Assembly: GCA_947259005.1 (NCBI GenBank)
Contig: CAMYKP010000006.1
Coordinates: 434,001 to 498,000 of the forward strand
Reading direction: 5' to 3'
Origin: an uncultured Parasphingopyxis sp.
GTDB lineage: Bacteria > Pseudomonadota > Alphaproteobacteria > Sphingomonadales > Sphingomonadaceae
DNA: 64,000 nt
Below are positions 40,964 to 50,629 of the stretch, piece after piece. A program made the position numbers and the translations under genes. The stretch's first letter is position 1, and each line of letters starts with the position of its first letter. Below the pieces are notes generated by a model. The model made no database searches. It saw only the letters and a program-made list of their open reading frames with translations, and was not told where the DNA came from.

Positions 40964-42244
40964 ATGCGTTTGATGCTGCTGAAATTTGCCGCACTGCTTT
41001 TCCCGTTATCCATGGCCTCAGCGCAGACGCCCACCCCGCGTGAAACCGCAGAATCGGTCGCATCGCTGATCGAAGCCAATTACTTCGACGCCGAAAGGGC
41101 AACATCTATTGCCGGGGAGATACGTGCTGCCAGTACCAGCGGCGCATGGGACAGTATCTCCGAACCGCTGATTCTCGCTACCGCCCTTACCGGAATCATC
41201 GCGCCCTATGACGGGCATTTCCGGGTCACATGGTCCCAGCCCGACGACGGAAGCGAAGCAGCTGAGAATGGCCGGGGCCGCCAGCTTTATGGCTTTGGTG
41301 AATTCATTCAGCGGTCCGGCTTCGGCTTTCGACGGGTTGCCGTGCTGCCGGGCAATATCGGCTATATCGATATGACCAATTTCGCCCATATCGATTTTGG
41401 CAATCCGGAAGACCCGGCAAGACGCGCGGTGGATGCCGCACTCGCACTTGTCGCCGCCACCGATGCCGTGATCATCGATCTGCGCGACAATGGCGGCGGA
41501 TCGCCGGCCATGGTCGGCTATATCGCCAGCGCCTTTACCGCCCCGAACGCGCAAATCTACAATGTTTTCCATTCCCGTTCCGGCGAGCAAAACGAAGCGC
41601 CGGCAATATACTATCCGCACCCACGGCTCGCCGTTCCGCTCTATATCCTGACCAGCGGAAGGACGGGATCGGCCGGTGAAGCTCTACCCTACACGTTGCA
41701 GGCCGCCGATCGTGCGACCATCATCGGCGAAGCAACATATGGGGGCGCCAATCCCGGTGGAACATTCGACGCCGGTGCCGGGTTCGCTGTATTCATCTCG
41801 ACCGGCTCCCCCGTCAATCCGATTACCGGATCGAACTGGGAAGGCAGCGGCGTCCAGCCGGACATTGCTATCCCGTCCGAAGGAGCGCTGGACCGGGCGC
41901 AGCTGATGGCGCTCGATACGCTGATCGCACAAGGCGATGCCGCCTATCGGCTCGACCGGGAATGGGCGCGCTCTGCCTTCGTTCCCGCGGAGGACATTGC
42001 CCAGGATATGTCTGCACTCGTTGGAAACTATGGCGGGCTGACCGTGACCCATAGCGGAACCGGCCTGCAAGTCCGGCAAGGCAGAAGACCTGCCCTGAGC
42101 CTCGTTCCGTTAGGCCCCGGCCTTTTCTACCGTGCCGATAACCCGTTGCAGCGTTATCGCTTCGTCACAGACGAATCCGGCGCGGCAACCGCTCTGGAAA
42201 CGCTGCGCTCGGATGGAACAATTTCGAGGCAGGAACGGGGCTAG
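40964..42244 (+). CDS. Exported S41 family peptidase
   Basis: A 426-residue secreted serine protease of the C-terminal-processing/tail-specific group. The signal peptide is MRLMLLKFAALLFPLSMASA. The catalytic core begins at NIGYIDMTNF and continues through AVIIDLRDNGGGSP to the nucleophile Ser near residue 236 in TSGRTGSAGEALP. No PDZ domain is evident, making it similar to IRBP-like S41 members. AGGAG precedes the ATG. It is the first of three exported hydrolases between trpE and trpG. Confidence 0.86.
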   Translation: MRLMLLKFAALLFPLSMASAQTPTPRETAESVASLIEANYFDAERATSIAGEIRAASTSGAWDSISEPLILATALTGIIAPYDGHFRVTWSQPDDGSEAAENGRGRQLYGFGEFIQRSGFGFRRVAVLPGNIGYIDMTNFAHIDFGNPEDPARRAVDAALALVAATDAVIIDLRDNGGGSPAMVGYIASAFTAPNAQIYNVFHSRSGEQNEAPAIYYPHPRLAVPLYILTSGRTGSAGEALPYTLQAADRATIIGEATYGGANPGGTFDAGAGFAVFISTGSPVNPITGSNWEGSGVQPDIAIPSEGALDRAQLMALDTLIAQGDAAYRLDREWARSAFVPAEDIAQDMSALVGNYGGLTVTHSGTGLQVRQGRRPALSLVPLGPGLFYRADNPLQRYRFVTDESGAATALETLRSDGTISRQERG

Positions 42245-42323
42245 AACCGGGCTGCGAGCCCGTTTCGGTATCCAATCAATCCGAAAAAATCGGACAAAAA
42301 TGCCCACACGGCATCATCCGGCA

Positions 42324-42368
42324 ACACCTCGTCAGGCTGACAAGGTGTATTAGTCAGGCTTTACACCT
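42324..42368. repeat. Tandem/inverted repeats upstream of hydrolase promoter
   Basis: GTCAGGCT occurs at 42331-42338 and again at 42353-42360, exactly 22 bp (two helical turns) apart; the first copy forms the perfect palindrome GTCAG-G-CTGAC. Flanking them, ACACCT (42324-42329), AGGTGT (42343-42348) and ACACCT (42363-42368) allow two mutually exclusive stems. The arrangement 25 bp upstream of a TATAAT box looks like a tandem operator for a dimeric regulator. Confidence 0.5.
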
Positions 42369-42392
42369 ACCCGCATCTTCGTGTATTGTTCT

Positions 42393-42398
42393 TATAAT
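42393..42398 (+). promoter_or_regulatory. Consensus -10 box
   Basis: A perfect TATAAT lies 24 bp before the ATG of the alpha/beta hydrolase. I find no convincing -35 element at 16-18 bp, which would fit a promoter dependent on an activator bound at the repeats just upstream. This box also argues against an upstream in-frame GTG as the start of the gene. Confidence 0.45.
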
Positions 42399-42416
42399 AC
42401 AGTTGCGGAAACAGTC

Positions 42417-43526
42417 ATGATAAAAACCATTCTTCTGGGCGCTTCGATTGTCTTCCTGATGGTTATTGCGCTCGGGTCGGTCGCGTTTTTCAGCCCCCGC
42501 TCCCCGCAGCTGCGCGAACCGATCGCCACAACACCGGAACCGATCGACGGGCGCAGCGGGCTATATGCGGGAGCCGAAGACAGCCGCTGGCTGGTCGTGC
42601 CCGCGCTGGACAACGGTTTTTACCGCTTCAACCTCAACAGCTGGGAACGCGTTGAGCGAATTGCGGCCAGCGATATCGCGACAGAGCCCTTCGTCCGGTC
42701 GCCCGAACAGCCCTACACGATACGAGCCACCGCTCTCGAAACGCCTATAGCGCTCGAAGCATGGATATTCGAACCGACCGAGCCATCGGGGATCGGCATC
42801 GTCATCCTGCATGGGTCCGGCGATTCCGACCGTTCGAACAGCTGGTATGTGATGCTCGCCGATATGCTCGCACGCGCCGGTCATTTCGTGATCCTGCCCG
42901 ACAAGCGCGGATCGGGCCGATCGTCCGGTGACTGGCGCGAAACCCCGCTTACTGTCTTGGCCGAAGACGGGGCTGAATGGCTGGCGCTGCTCCGGAGCGA
43001 CCAGTCAGACCTCAGCGCCTATGGCTTTGTCGGAGTAAGCCAGGGAGGAACTATCACGCCCGAAGCCGCGCGCATCTCAGCAGCGGATTTCGGGGTCGCG
43101 CTGAGCACGTCTATGACCGATCTCGGAGAGCAGCTGCACCAGGAAGTCGGCAATGATGTGCGCGCAGGCGGCGCACCGGGCTTTCTGCACGGCGTGCTGA
43201 CATCGGCCTTTGTTACCCGGGCGGAACGGCGCCAGCCCAATTTCTGGCTCGCCAATGCCGATTATAACCCGCTCGTGCAATGGCAGGAATGGCAGGGGCC
43301 GTTTCTTGTCGCCTATGGCGCGGCTGATGAGAATGACAATGTTCCGGTATCCGAAAGCATAGCGCGGCTGGATGCCATGCCCCAAAGGGTCCGGCCCGAA
43401 TGGCAAGTCTATCCTGGCGTAGGTCATTCGCTGATGCAGGATGACAGCGTGTTCCTAACTGCATTCGAAGCAGACCTGCGCGCCTGGCTTTCCCGCTTCT
43501 CGGAGGAATCGCATAGCGAAGGATGA
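42417..43526 (+). CDS. Membrane-anchored or exported alpha/beta hydrolase
   Basis: A 369-residue alpha/beta hydrolase with an N-terminal hydrophobic segment (TILLGASIVFLMVIALGSVAF) serving as an anchor or uncleaved signal. The nucleophile elbow is GVSQGG, the acid probably lies in YGAADENDNVP, and the His is in PGVGHSLM. IVILHGSGDSDRSN and VILPDKRGSGRSSGDW are the usual strand 3-4 motifs. It resembles serine aminopeptidase/acyl hydrolases; the substrate is unknown. ATG at 42417 is used rather than the in-frame GTG at 42381. Confidence 0.85.
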   Translation: MIKTILLGASIVFLMVIALGSVAFFSPRSPQLREPIATTPEPIDGRSGLYAGAEDSRWLVVPALDNGFYRFNLNSWERVERIAASDIATEPFVRSPEQPYTIRATALETPIALEAWIFEPTEPSGIGIVILHGSGDSDRSNSWYVMLADMLARAGHFVILPDKRGSGRSSGDWRETPLTVLAEDGAEWLALLRSDQSDLSAYGFVGVSQGGTITPEAARISAADFGVALSTSMTDLGEQLHQEVGNDVRAGGAPGFLHGVLTSAFVTRAERRQPNFWLANADYNPLVQWQEWQGPFLVAYGAADENDNVPVSESIARLDAMPQRVRPEWQVYPGVGHSLMQDDSVFLTAFEADLRAWLSRFSEESHSEG

Positions 43527-43591
43527 AACGAAAAACCCCGGTGCCGTTTCCGGCCCGGAGCTGTTCAGTCAGAAGATTGAGTGCTGTGCGT

Positions 43592-45661
43592 CTACCAGAT
43601 GCGCACGCGATCTTCAGGCGGAATGTACATCGCGCTGTCCGGGCCGACATTAAAGGCTTCGTACCAGGCATCGATATTCCGGACCGGGCCGTTGGCGCGA
43701 TACTGCTGCGGGCTGTGCGGATCGGTGAGGATGCGCTCGCGCAGGGCATTCTCACGAATAAGCCCGCGCCAGACCTGCGCCCATGAGAGAAAGAAGCGCT
43801 GGTCGCCGGTCAGCCCGTCGATCACGGGCGGCTCGCCATGTTCGGCGACGTAGCGACGATAGGCTGAATAGGCCATTTCCAAGCCGCCCAGATCGCCGAT
43901 ATTTTCGCCCATGGTCAATTCGCCATTCACATGGAGGCCCGGGATCGGTTCGAAGGCGTCATATTGCGCGCCGAAACGGGCGGTGCGCGCTTCGAACTCG
44001 GCTGCTGTCTCGGCAGTCCACCAGTCGCGGATGCGACCGCTGCCGTCAAACTGCCGGCCCTGATCGTCGAATCCATGGCCGATTTCGTGGCCGATCACGC
44101 CGCCAATCGCGCCGTAATTGACCGCCGGATCGGCATTGGGATCGAAGAAGGGTGGCTGAAGGATCGCCGCCGGAAAGGTGATCTGGTTGAGCAGCGGATT
44201 GTAATAGGCGTTCACCGTCTGCGGGTTCATCGCCCAGAGCGACCGATCGACGGGATGCGGAAGCCGCGCAAGGTTGAGGTCGAACGCAAATTGCCGGGCG
44301 CGCATGACATTGCCGAGCAGGTCGCCGCGATCCACTTCTAGATTCGAATAGTCGATCCAGTTTTCAGGATAGCCGATACGCGGCTCGAAAGCGGTGAGCT
44401 TGGCGATGGCCTCGGTCCGTGTGGCTTCGTCCATCCAGTCGCTATTTTCGATCCGCTCCTGCAGTGCAGCACGCAGATTGGCGATCAGCTCGGTCATCTG
44501 GCGCTGCGATTCCGCGGGATAATGGCGATCGACATAGACCTGCCCGATCGCCTCGCCGATATTGTCGTTGACCAGCGCCACGCCGCGTTTCCAACGTTCG
44601 CGCTGCTCGGGCACGTCATTCAGTGTACGACTGAAGAAATTGAACCGGGCTTCGTCGAATGCAGCGGGCAGATAGGAAGCGTTGTCGCTGATGAAGTGGA
44701 AGGTCAGATATTCTTTCCATGTGTCGAGCGGGACTGTGTCGAGCAACGCACCGGCAGCCGTGATCGCGGTGGTTTCCCCCGCGACGACGGTGTCGACGCT
44801 GCCAAGGCCGATACCTTCGAGCCAGTTGGTCCAGTCGAACTGCGGTGCGAGTTCTGCGAGGCCTGCACGATCCATCGGGTTGTAGATCTGCTGGATGTCA
44901 CGCTGGCGGGCCGGTTCCCACTGGGTTTCCGCCATCTGCGTCTCGAGCGCGATTATCCGGTCGGCACGGGCCGCGCCGTCGGCAATCCCGGCCAATTCGT
45001 GGAGCTGGATGATATAGTCGCGATAGGCAGCGCGAAACGCGATAAATTCCTCGCTGTCTTCAAGATAATAATCGCGATTGGGCATGCCGAGTCCATCCTG
45101 CCCGGCAAAGGCGATATAGCGGCTCGGATCGGCGGGATCGGGCAAGGTTCCGATACCGACCGGCGAGGCATAGCCCACCGTGCCGAACAGTGCGAGCAGG
45201 TCGGCGCGATCCTCGACCGCATCGATCTGCGCGAGATAAGGATGCAGCGGTGCAACGCCGCGTGCTTCGATAGCGCCGGTATCCATCCATGCACCGTAGA
45301 AATCGCCGACCATCTGCCCCATCGGGCCAGCCGCTGCCGGATCGGCTGCAAGATCGTTCAGGATCGCATGAACCTGGTTTTCGGCACGCTCGCGCAGGAT
45401 ATCAAAGGAGCCGTAACGCGCTCGGTCACCGGGGATTTCCGTATTCGCGATCCATGTACCATTGGCATAGGCGTTGAAATCATCGCCCGGAGCGACTGAC
45501 AGATCTCGTGCTTCGAGATCGACACCCCAGGCGCCGATTTCGGCACTGGTCGCAGAAGTAGTGGCTTCCGCAGCTTCTTCATGATGTTCGGCCAGGGCCG
45601 GAGATGTTGCGGCAATCGCGAGCAGCGAGGCAGCCGCGAGGGCAATATGACGAGTGGACAT
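43592..45661 (-). CDS. M13 family metallopeptidase (neprilysin-like)
   Basis: A 689-residue exported zinc endopeptidase. The signal peptide is MSTRHIALAAASLLAIAATS with cleavage near ALA. The zinc motif GHEIGHGFDD has its first His near residue 525, and the third ligand is the Glu in ENIGDLGGLEMA. Family M13 N-terminal features are present (DDFNAYANGTWI), and the protein ends in RVRIW. ATG at 45661 is preferred over an earlier one because AGGAG lies seven bases upstream. It runs opposite to trpE and trpG. Confidence 0.93.
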   Translation of the reverse strand: MSTRHIALAAASLLAIAATSPALAEHHEEAAEATTSATSAEIGAWGVDLEARDLSVAPGDDFNAYANGTWIANTEIPGDRARYGSFDILRERAENQVHAILNDLAADPAAAGPMGQMVGDFYGAWMDTGAIEARGVAPLHPYLAQIDAVEDRADLLALFGTVGYASPVGIGTLPDPADPSRYIAFAGQDGLGMPNRDYYLEDSEEFIAFRAAYRDYIIQLHELAGIADGAARADRIIALETQMAETQWEPARQRDIQQIYNPMDRAGLAELAPQFDWTNWLEGIGLGSVDTVVAGETTAITAAGALLDTVPLDTWKEYLTFHFISDNASYLPAAFDEARFNFFSRTLNDVPEQRERWKRGVALVNDNIGEAIGQVYVDRHYPAESQRQMTELIANLRAALQERIENSDWMDEATRTEAIAKLTAFEPRIGYPENWIDYSNLEVDRGDLLGNVMRARQFAFDLNLARLPHPVDRSLWAMNPQTVNAYYNPLLNQITFPAAILQPPFFDPNADPAVNYGAIGGVIGHEIGHGFDDQGRQFDGSGRIRDWWTAETAAEFEARTARFGAQYDAFEPIPGLHVNGELTMGENIGDLGGLEMAYSAYRRYVAEHGEPPVIDGLTGDQRFFLSWAQVWRGLIRENALRERILTDPHSPQQYRANGPVRNIDAWYEAFNVGPDSAMYIPPEDRVRIW

Positions 45662-45821
45662 GATAAACTCCTGGAAGTTCAAATGGATTTCGCGCTTGGA
45701 AAGGCTGCGCGGTTCATAGGTGCCTTATCTAACTACGACAGCAGTGTTCTGCAAGATGATGGTACGGTTCGGCAAACGACAGGTATTGGCGACACGCAAC
45801 GAACCGGATAGGCAGCGATCC

Positions 45822-46412
45822 ATGATCCTCGTCATCGACAATTATGACAGCTTTACCTGGAACCTGGTCCATTATCTGCGCGAGCTGGGCGCAGAGGTGG
45901 AGGTCGTCCGCAACGATGCGATGACGGCCAGCGAGGCCATGGCATCGGGCGCGGCGGCGTTCCTGATTTCCCCGGGGCCCTGCACGCCCAATGAAGCGGG
46001 AATCAGCCTCGATCTCGTCGCCGCCTGTGCGGAAGCGAAAAAACCGCTGCTCGGTGTCTGTCTGGGTCATCAGTCCATCGGCCAGCATTTCGGCGGACAG
46101 GTAGTTCGAGGCGGTCTGATGCACGGCAAGACATCGCCGGTAACTCATGATGGAAGCGGTGTGTTCGCAGAACTCCCCTCACCATTCACGGCAACCCGCT
46201 ATCACTCGCTGATCGTCCCGGAAGAGGGCCTACCCAAATGCCTCGTCATCAATGCGCGCGGGCCGGATGGAACCGTGATGGGTTTCCGCCATGAAAGCCT
46301 TCCGATCCATGGCGTACAATTCCACCCCGAAAGCATCGCCACCGAGCATGGCCATGCACTGCTTGGGAATTTTATGAGGCTCGCGGGGATACCGGTGCGG
46401 GAACTGACCTGA
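45822..46412 (+). CDS. trpG: Anthranilate synthase component II (glutamine amidotransferase)
   Basis: A 196-residue class I amidotransferase that supplies ammonia to TrpE. The catalytic triad is Cys80 in [10 protein letters not shown] and His168/Glu170 in QFHPESIA. The N-terminal [19 protein letters not shown] is typical. The ATG at 45822 follows a weak AGGCAG site. It heads the run trpG-trpD-trpC-moaC-moeA. A homologous enzyme for 4-amino-4-deoxychorismate synthesis (PabA) is possible, and one protein may serve both pathways. Confidence 0.93.
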   Translation: MILVIDNYDSFTWNLVHYLRELGAEVEVVRNDAMTASEAMASGAAAFLISPGPCTPNEAGISLDLVAACAEAKKPLLGVCLGHQSIGQHFGGQVVRGGLMHGKTSPVTHDGSGVFAELPSPFTATRYHSLIVPEEGLPKCLVINARGPDGTVMGFRHESLPIHGVQFHPESIATEHGHALLGNFMRLAGIPVRELT

Positions 46413-46471
46413 ACTGCGTCCAAGCAATTCTTTCTGGCCTTTCCTGCCCCCTCATGCTTTGACCCCGCTCC

Positions 46472-47458
46472 ATGACCAGTCTGCCCGACCCTTCTAAGCC
46501 GCTCGACGAAGCTACCGCTTACCAGGCCTTTGCCGACATGCTCGATGGAAAACCGAGTGAAGAGGCAATCGAGCATTTCCTCACCGCGCTTACCGAACGC
46601 GAGGAAACGGCAATCGAAATCGCGGCGGCAGCCTCGGCGATGCGGGAGCGGCTGATTGCCATCGAAGCGCCAGCCGGAGCCATCGATGTCTGCGGCACGG
46701 GCGGCGACGGACAGCACACACTGAACGTTTCAACCGCCGTTTCGATTGTTGTCGCCTCGCTGGGCGTGCCGGTCGCCAAACATGGCAACCGCGCAGCCTC
46801 CAGCAAGGCAGGAGCATCCGATACGCTTGAGGCGCTGGGCATCGATCTCGACCATGCCGGCGAGATAGCCGAGCGCAGCCTTGCCGATCTCGGCATCTGT
46901 TTCCTTCATGCCGCCAATCACCACCCGGCAATGAAGCGCATCACCCCGATCCGCAAACGCATCGGCAAGCGCACGATATTCAACCTGATGGGGCCGATCT
47001 CCAATCCGGCCCGCGTCACCCGCCAACTAATCGGCATTGCCCGGCCCGATTATGTGCCCGTCTATGCCGAAGCCCTGCGCCAGTTGGGCGCCGAAGGGGC
47101 AATGGTCGTATCCGGCGAAGAAGGGCTCGATGAACTGTCCATCTCCGGGCCGAGCCGGATCTGCAGCTTTGGTAGTGTCGATGTGGGAGACAGCGTCACA
47201 CCGGACGATGCCGGTCTGGACAGCTTTCCGATCGAAGCCATTCGCGGCGGCGATCCTGGTTACAATGCGGCGGCGCTGACCCGCCTCTTTGATGGCGAAG
47301 AAGGCGGCTATCGCAATGCCGTGCTGCTCAATGCAGCGGGCGGGCTGATTGTCGCGGGCAAGGCTGGTGGCTGGGAACATGGCGTCGTTCAGGCGGCGAG
47401 CGCAATTGACGATGGAGCGGCCAAGGATCTGCTGGCCCGCTGGGTGGCGTATCGATGA
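46472..47458 (+). CDS. trpD: Anthranilate phosphoribosyltransferase
   Basis: A 328-residue enzyme that transfers phosphoribose from PRPP to anthranilate. The signature motifs are [16 protein letters not shown] (PRPP loop), [15 protein letters not shown], and [11 protein letters not shown]. The length is normal. It follows trpG by 59 bp and overlaps the trpC start as ATGA. Confidence 0.95.
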   Translation: MTSLPDPSKPLDEATAYQAFADMLDGKPSEEAIEHFLTALTEREETAIEIAAAASAMRERLIAIEAPAGAIDVCGTGGDGQHTLNVSTAVSIVVASLGVPVAKHGNRAASSKAGASDTLEALGIDLDHAGEIAERSLADLGICFLHAANHHPAMKRITPIRKRIGKRTIFNLMGPISNPARVTRQLIGIARPDYVPVYAEALRQLGAEGAMVVSGEEGLDELSISGPSRICSFGSVDVGDSVTPDDAGLDSFPIEAIRGGDPGYNAAALTRLFDGEEGGYRNAVLLNAAGGLIVAGKAGGWEHGVVQAASAIDDGAAKDLLARWVAYR

Positions 47459-48249
47459 GCGACAAGCTCGCCGAGATTTGCGCGACGACGCGTGACGAGG
47501 TTGCCCGGCGCAAGGCCGCGATCCCGTTCAGGGATATCGAAGCGCGAGCCGAATCGCAAAGCCCGCCCCGGGGCTTTCTGGATGCCCTGCTCGCCAAGGC
47601 CGAGACCGGATATGCGTTGATCGCCGAGATCAAGAAGGCGAGCCCGTCCAAAGGCCTGATCCGCGAAGATTTCGATCCTCCAGCCCATGCCAAAGCCTAT
47701 GAAGCCGGGGGCGCGGCCTGCCTCTCGGTGCTTACAGACGAACCCTATTTTCAGGGGAAAGACAGCTATCTGGAAGCGGCACGGGCCGCCTGCGCCCTGC
47801 CCGCCCTGCGCAAGGATTTCATGGTCGATCACTGGCAGGTCACCGAAGCCCGTGCGCTCGGCGCCGATGCCATCCTCGTCATTGTCGCAGCGCTGGACGA
47901 CGAAGCGATGGTGGATATCGAAGCTGCGGCCCTCAGCTATGGGATGGATGTACTCGTCGAAGTCCATAACGAAGCCGAACTGGAGCGCGCTCTGGCACTG
48001 AAATCGCCGCTGATCGGCGTTAACAATCGCGATCTGAAAACCTTCACCACCGATCTGACGGTTACCGAGCGTCTCACCCGCCTGATGCCCGAAGGCCAGT
48101 TCCTCGTTTCGGAGAGCGGCATCAACAACCATGCCGATTGCGAGCGGCTGGCTGAATGCGGTGTGCGCGCTTTCCTTGTCGGCGAGTCGCTGATGCGGCA
48201 ACCGGATGTCGAAACCGCCACGCGCGTGCTATTGACCGGCCATGGCTGA
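47455..48249 (+). CDS. trpC: Indole-3-glycerol phosphate synthase
   Basis: A 264-residue TIM-barrel enzyme that closes the indole ring. The catalytic lysines lie in [13 protein letters not shown] and [12 protein letters not shown], with Glu in [10 protein letters not shown] and the substrate loop [11 protein letters not shown]. It is not fused to trpF. It overlaps trpD (ATGA) at its start and moaC by 8 bp at its end. Confidence 0.95.
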   Translation: MSDKLAEICATTRDEVARRKAAIPFRDIEARAESQSPPRGFLDALLAKAETGYALIAEIKKASPSKGLIREDFDPPAHAKAYEAGGAACLSVLTDEPYFQGKDSYLEAARAACALPALRKDFMVDHWQVTEARALGADAILVIVAALDDEAMVDIEAAALSYGMDVLVEVHNEAELERALALKSPLIGVNNRDLKTFTTDLTVTERLTRLMPEGQFLVSESGINNHADCERLAECGVRAFLVGESLMRQPDVETATRVLLTGHG

Positions 48250-48712
48250 TCTTACGCATATCGACGAAAGCGGCGCGGCGCGCATGGTCGATGTTTCCGG
48301 CAAATCGGAAACCGCGCGCGAAGCGACCGCCACAGGCCGCATCACCATGTCTGCCGAAGCGGCCAAAGCAGTTCGCGACGGCAATGTAAAAAAAGGCGAT
48401 GTGCTGAGCGCGGCGCGAATAGCCGGGATCATGGCGGCAAAGAAAACCAGCGATCTGATCCCGTTGTGCCATCCACTCCCGTTGACCGGCGTTACACTTG
48501 AGCTGGAACCGGATGATAGCGGTGTGACGGCAACTGCAACGGTCCGCACAACCCATAAAACCGGTGTCGAGATGGAAGCGCTCACTGCCGTCTCCGTCGC
48601 ACTGTTGACCGTGTACGACATGGCCAAGGCGCTCGATCGCACCATGACAATTGGCGATGTGCGCCTGCTTGCCAAATCCGGCGGACGATCAGGGGACTGG
48701 ACGGCGGAATGA
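48242..48712 (+). CDS. moaC: Cyclic pyranopterin monophosphate synthase
   Basis: A 156-residue enzyme of molybdenum cofactor synthesis that forms cyclic pyranopterin monophosphate after MoaA. The conserved [13 protein letters not shown] and [22 protein letters not shown] segments are present, with catalytic Lys expected in the C-terminal third. It is coupled to trpC upstream and moeA downstream by short overlaps. Confidence 0.95.
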   Translation: MADLTHIDESGAARMVDVSGKSETAREATATGRITMSAEAAKAVRDGNVKKGDVLSAARIAGIMAAKKTSDLIPLCHPLPLTGVTLELEPDDSGVTATATVRTTHKTGVEMEALTAVSVALLTVYDMAKALDRTMTIGDVRLLAKSGGRSGDWTAE

Positions 48713-49896
48713 GCGCATTGCTCTCCGTTGAAGAGGCACAGTCGCGATTACTGGCGCTCGCTAAGCCGGTTTCCACCGAAACCCTGCCAATTGCCGACGC
48801 TGTCGGACGCTGGCTTTCGGCGGATGTTGCCGCATTGCGCACCCAACCCGCGGTCAATCTCTCTGCGATGGACGGCTATGCGATACGCTTTGCCGAATGT
48901 CCCGGGCCCTGGACCGTAACCGGCGAAAGCGCTGCCGGATCTGCTTTCGATCGGAGCCTGGCACCGGGCGAAACAGCGCGCATTTTCACAGGGGCCGCCG
49001 TTCCCGAAGGCGCGGACACCGTCATGATGCAGGAAGAAGCTTCCCGCGAGGGCAACATCCTGACGCTACAGGGCGAAGGACCGCGCGAAACCGGCGCTCA
49101 TATCCGGCGCAAAGGCCGCGACTTTTCTCAGGGCGATATCCTGCTTCACAAGGGCATGAAAGTTTCGCCTGCCGTGCTTGCGTTGGCGATTACCGCCGGA
49201 CACGGGACATTGCCGGTGCGGCGTATCGTGCGCGTCGCCCTGATTTCTACGGGCGATGAACTCGTCCCCGCCGGGCAGGCAACCGGCCCTGCACAGCTTC
49301 CGGCGTCGAACGGTCCGATGCTGGCCGCACAACTGGCTCCCCTTCCGGTCAAGATTGACGATATGGGCATCGTTCCCGACACCCTTGAGGCGTTGGCCAA
49401 AGCGCTCGATGCTGCACAACAGGCCGATGTCATCGTCACCATCGGCGGGGCATCGGTGGGCGATTATGATCTGGTCAAACCGGCTCTCGAAGCCGCTGGT
49501 GCTGCCATGGATTTCTGGCGAATAGCCATGAAACCCGGCAAACCGCTAATGGCCGGAACGCTTGGCAATGCGACAATCATTGGCCTACCCGGTAATCCTG
49601 CTTCGGCATTCGTCACGGCTAAATTGTTCCTCGAGCCGCTGATTGCACACCTGGCCGGATCGCGGAATCCCCTGCCCCGGTTTAAGCCCGCCCGGCTGGC
49701 AGCCCCACTCCCGCCGATCGGCAAACGCACCGAATATCTCCGCGGGCGTTGGCAGGCCGGGATGGTCGAACCCCTCCTCCAGCAAAGCAGCGCCGCACTT
49801 GGCGCGCTGGCCGAAGCCGAATTGCTGATCCATCGCCCGGCGGGAAGCGAAGCAGCGCAAGAGGGCGACGAAATTACCATCCTGCCCATCGCTTGA
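48709..49896 (+). CDS. moeA: Molybdopterin molybdenumtransferase
   Basis: A 395-residue enzyme that inserts molybdate into adenylated molybdopterin. Motifs are [52 protein letters not shown] and [11 protein letters not shown]. It overlaps moaC by ATGA. The TGA stop lies inside a TTGACA hexamer, the probable -35 element of lexA, so the two genes share sequence. Confidence 0.95.
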   Translation: MSALLSVEEAQSRLLALAKPVSTETLPIADAVGRWLSADVAALRTQPAVNLSAMDGYAIRFAECPGPWTVTGESAAGSAFDRSLAPGETARIFTGAAVPEGADTVMMQEEASREGNILTLQGEGPRETGAHIRRKGRDFSQGDILLHKGMKVSPAVLALAITAGHGTLPVRRIVRVALISTGDELVPAGQATGPAQLPASNGPMLAAQLAPLPVKIDDMGIVPDTLEALAKALDAAQQADVIVTIGGASVGDYDLVKPALEAAGAAMDFWRIAMKPGKPLMAGTLGNATIIGLPGNPASAFVTAKLFLEPLIAHLAGSRNPLPRFKPARLAAPLPPIGKRTEYLRGRWQAGMVEPLLQQSSAALGALAEAELLIHRPAGSEAAQEGDEITILPIA

Positions 49897-49921
49897 CAGC
49901 GAATCTTTTGTTTCCTACACG
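49893..49921 (+). promoter_or_regulatory. Predicted lexA promoter
   Basis: A perfect -35 hexamer TTGACA (49893-49898) is followed after 17 bp by TACACG (49916-49921), a weak -10. The -35 overlaps the moeA stop codon. The SOS operator begins at the last base of this -10, so LexA binding would cover the start site. Confidence 0.55.
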
Positions 49922-49935
49922 TTCTCCGTTCGTTC
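49921..49935 (+). promoter_or_regulatory. LexA-binding site (SOS box)
   Basis: GTTC (49921-49924), seven bases, then GTTC (49932-49935) is exactly the alphaproteobacterial LexA direct-repeat operator GTTC-N7-GTTC. The second half also begins a palindrome, GTTCCATAATGGAAC (49932-49946). The site is 33 bp before the lexA ATG, as expected for autoregulation. Confidence 0.85.
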
Positions 49936-49967
49936 CATAATGGAACAGCCACAAGGAGGCGAAAGCA

Positions 49968-50624
49968 ATGCTGACCAAGAAACAGCATGAGCTGCTGATG
50001 TTCATTCACGACCGGCTGGCCGATACCGGCATCTCCCCTTCGTTCGAGGAGATGAAGGAAGCGCTGGATCTCAAATCCAAATCGGGCGTTCATCGGCTGA
50101 TTTCGGCTCTGGAAGAGCGCCAGTTCATTCGCCGGCTGCCTAATCGGGCGCGCGCTCTTGAAGTGATCCGCATGCCCGAACTCACGGGCGGCAAACCTGC
50201 TGCAGTAACGACCGCGCCCAAGCTGATGCCGGTTGCCGCAAATGACATTCTCGAACTTCCTCTGCACGGGCGAATTGCCGCCGGCCAGCCGATCGAGGCG
50301 ATCGAAGGCCAGGAAAGCCTGAGCGTTCCCGCAGCCTTTCTCGGCAGCGGCGAACATTATGCGCTGGAAGTGGCTGGAGACTCGATGGTCGAAGAAGGCA
50401 TACTCGACGGCGATTATGCGCTGATCCGCAAGGTCGAAAGCGCGCGCGAAGGCGAGATTGTCGTCGCATTGATTGACCAGAGCGAGGCAACCCTCAAAAC
50501 CTTCCGCCGCGAAGGCTCGATGATCCGTCTCGATCCCGCTAACCGCAATTATGAGCCGCAGCGCTATGCGCCGGAGCAGGTTGCTATTCAGGGAACACTG
50601 GCCGGCTTGCTCCGCCGCTATTGA
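49968..50624 (+). CDS. lexA: LexA repressor
   Basis: A 218-residue SOS repressor. The N-terminal winged helix-turn-helix includes [20 protein letters not shown]. Self-cleavage is expected between Ala105 and Gly106 in GRIAAGQPI, with Ser139 in GDSMVEEG and Lys177 in ATLKTF as the catalytic dyad. AAGGAGG lies eight bases before the ATG. An SOS box sits in the promoter. It converges on comEC with a 5-bp gap. Confidence 0.96.
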   Translation: MLTKKQHELLMFIHDRLADTGISPSFEEMKEALDLKSKSGVHRLISALEERQFIRRLPNRARALEVIRMPELTGGKPAAVTTAPKLMPVAANDILELPLHGRIAAGQPIEAIEGQESLSVPAAFLGSGEHYALEVAGDSMVEEGILDGDYALIRKVESAREGEIVVALIDQSEATLKTFRREGSMIRLDPANRNYEPQRYAPEQVAIQGTLAGLLRRY

Positions 50625-50629
50625 CCGGA

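Noticed and set aside
42245..42294. Hairpins GGGCT/AGCCC and TCCGA/TCGGA after the S41 gene as a terminator
   Set aside because: The stems are short (5 bp) or bulged and not followed by a T run, so I did not call them.
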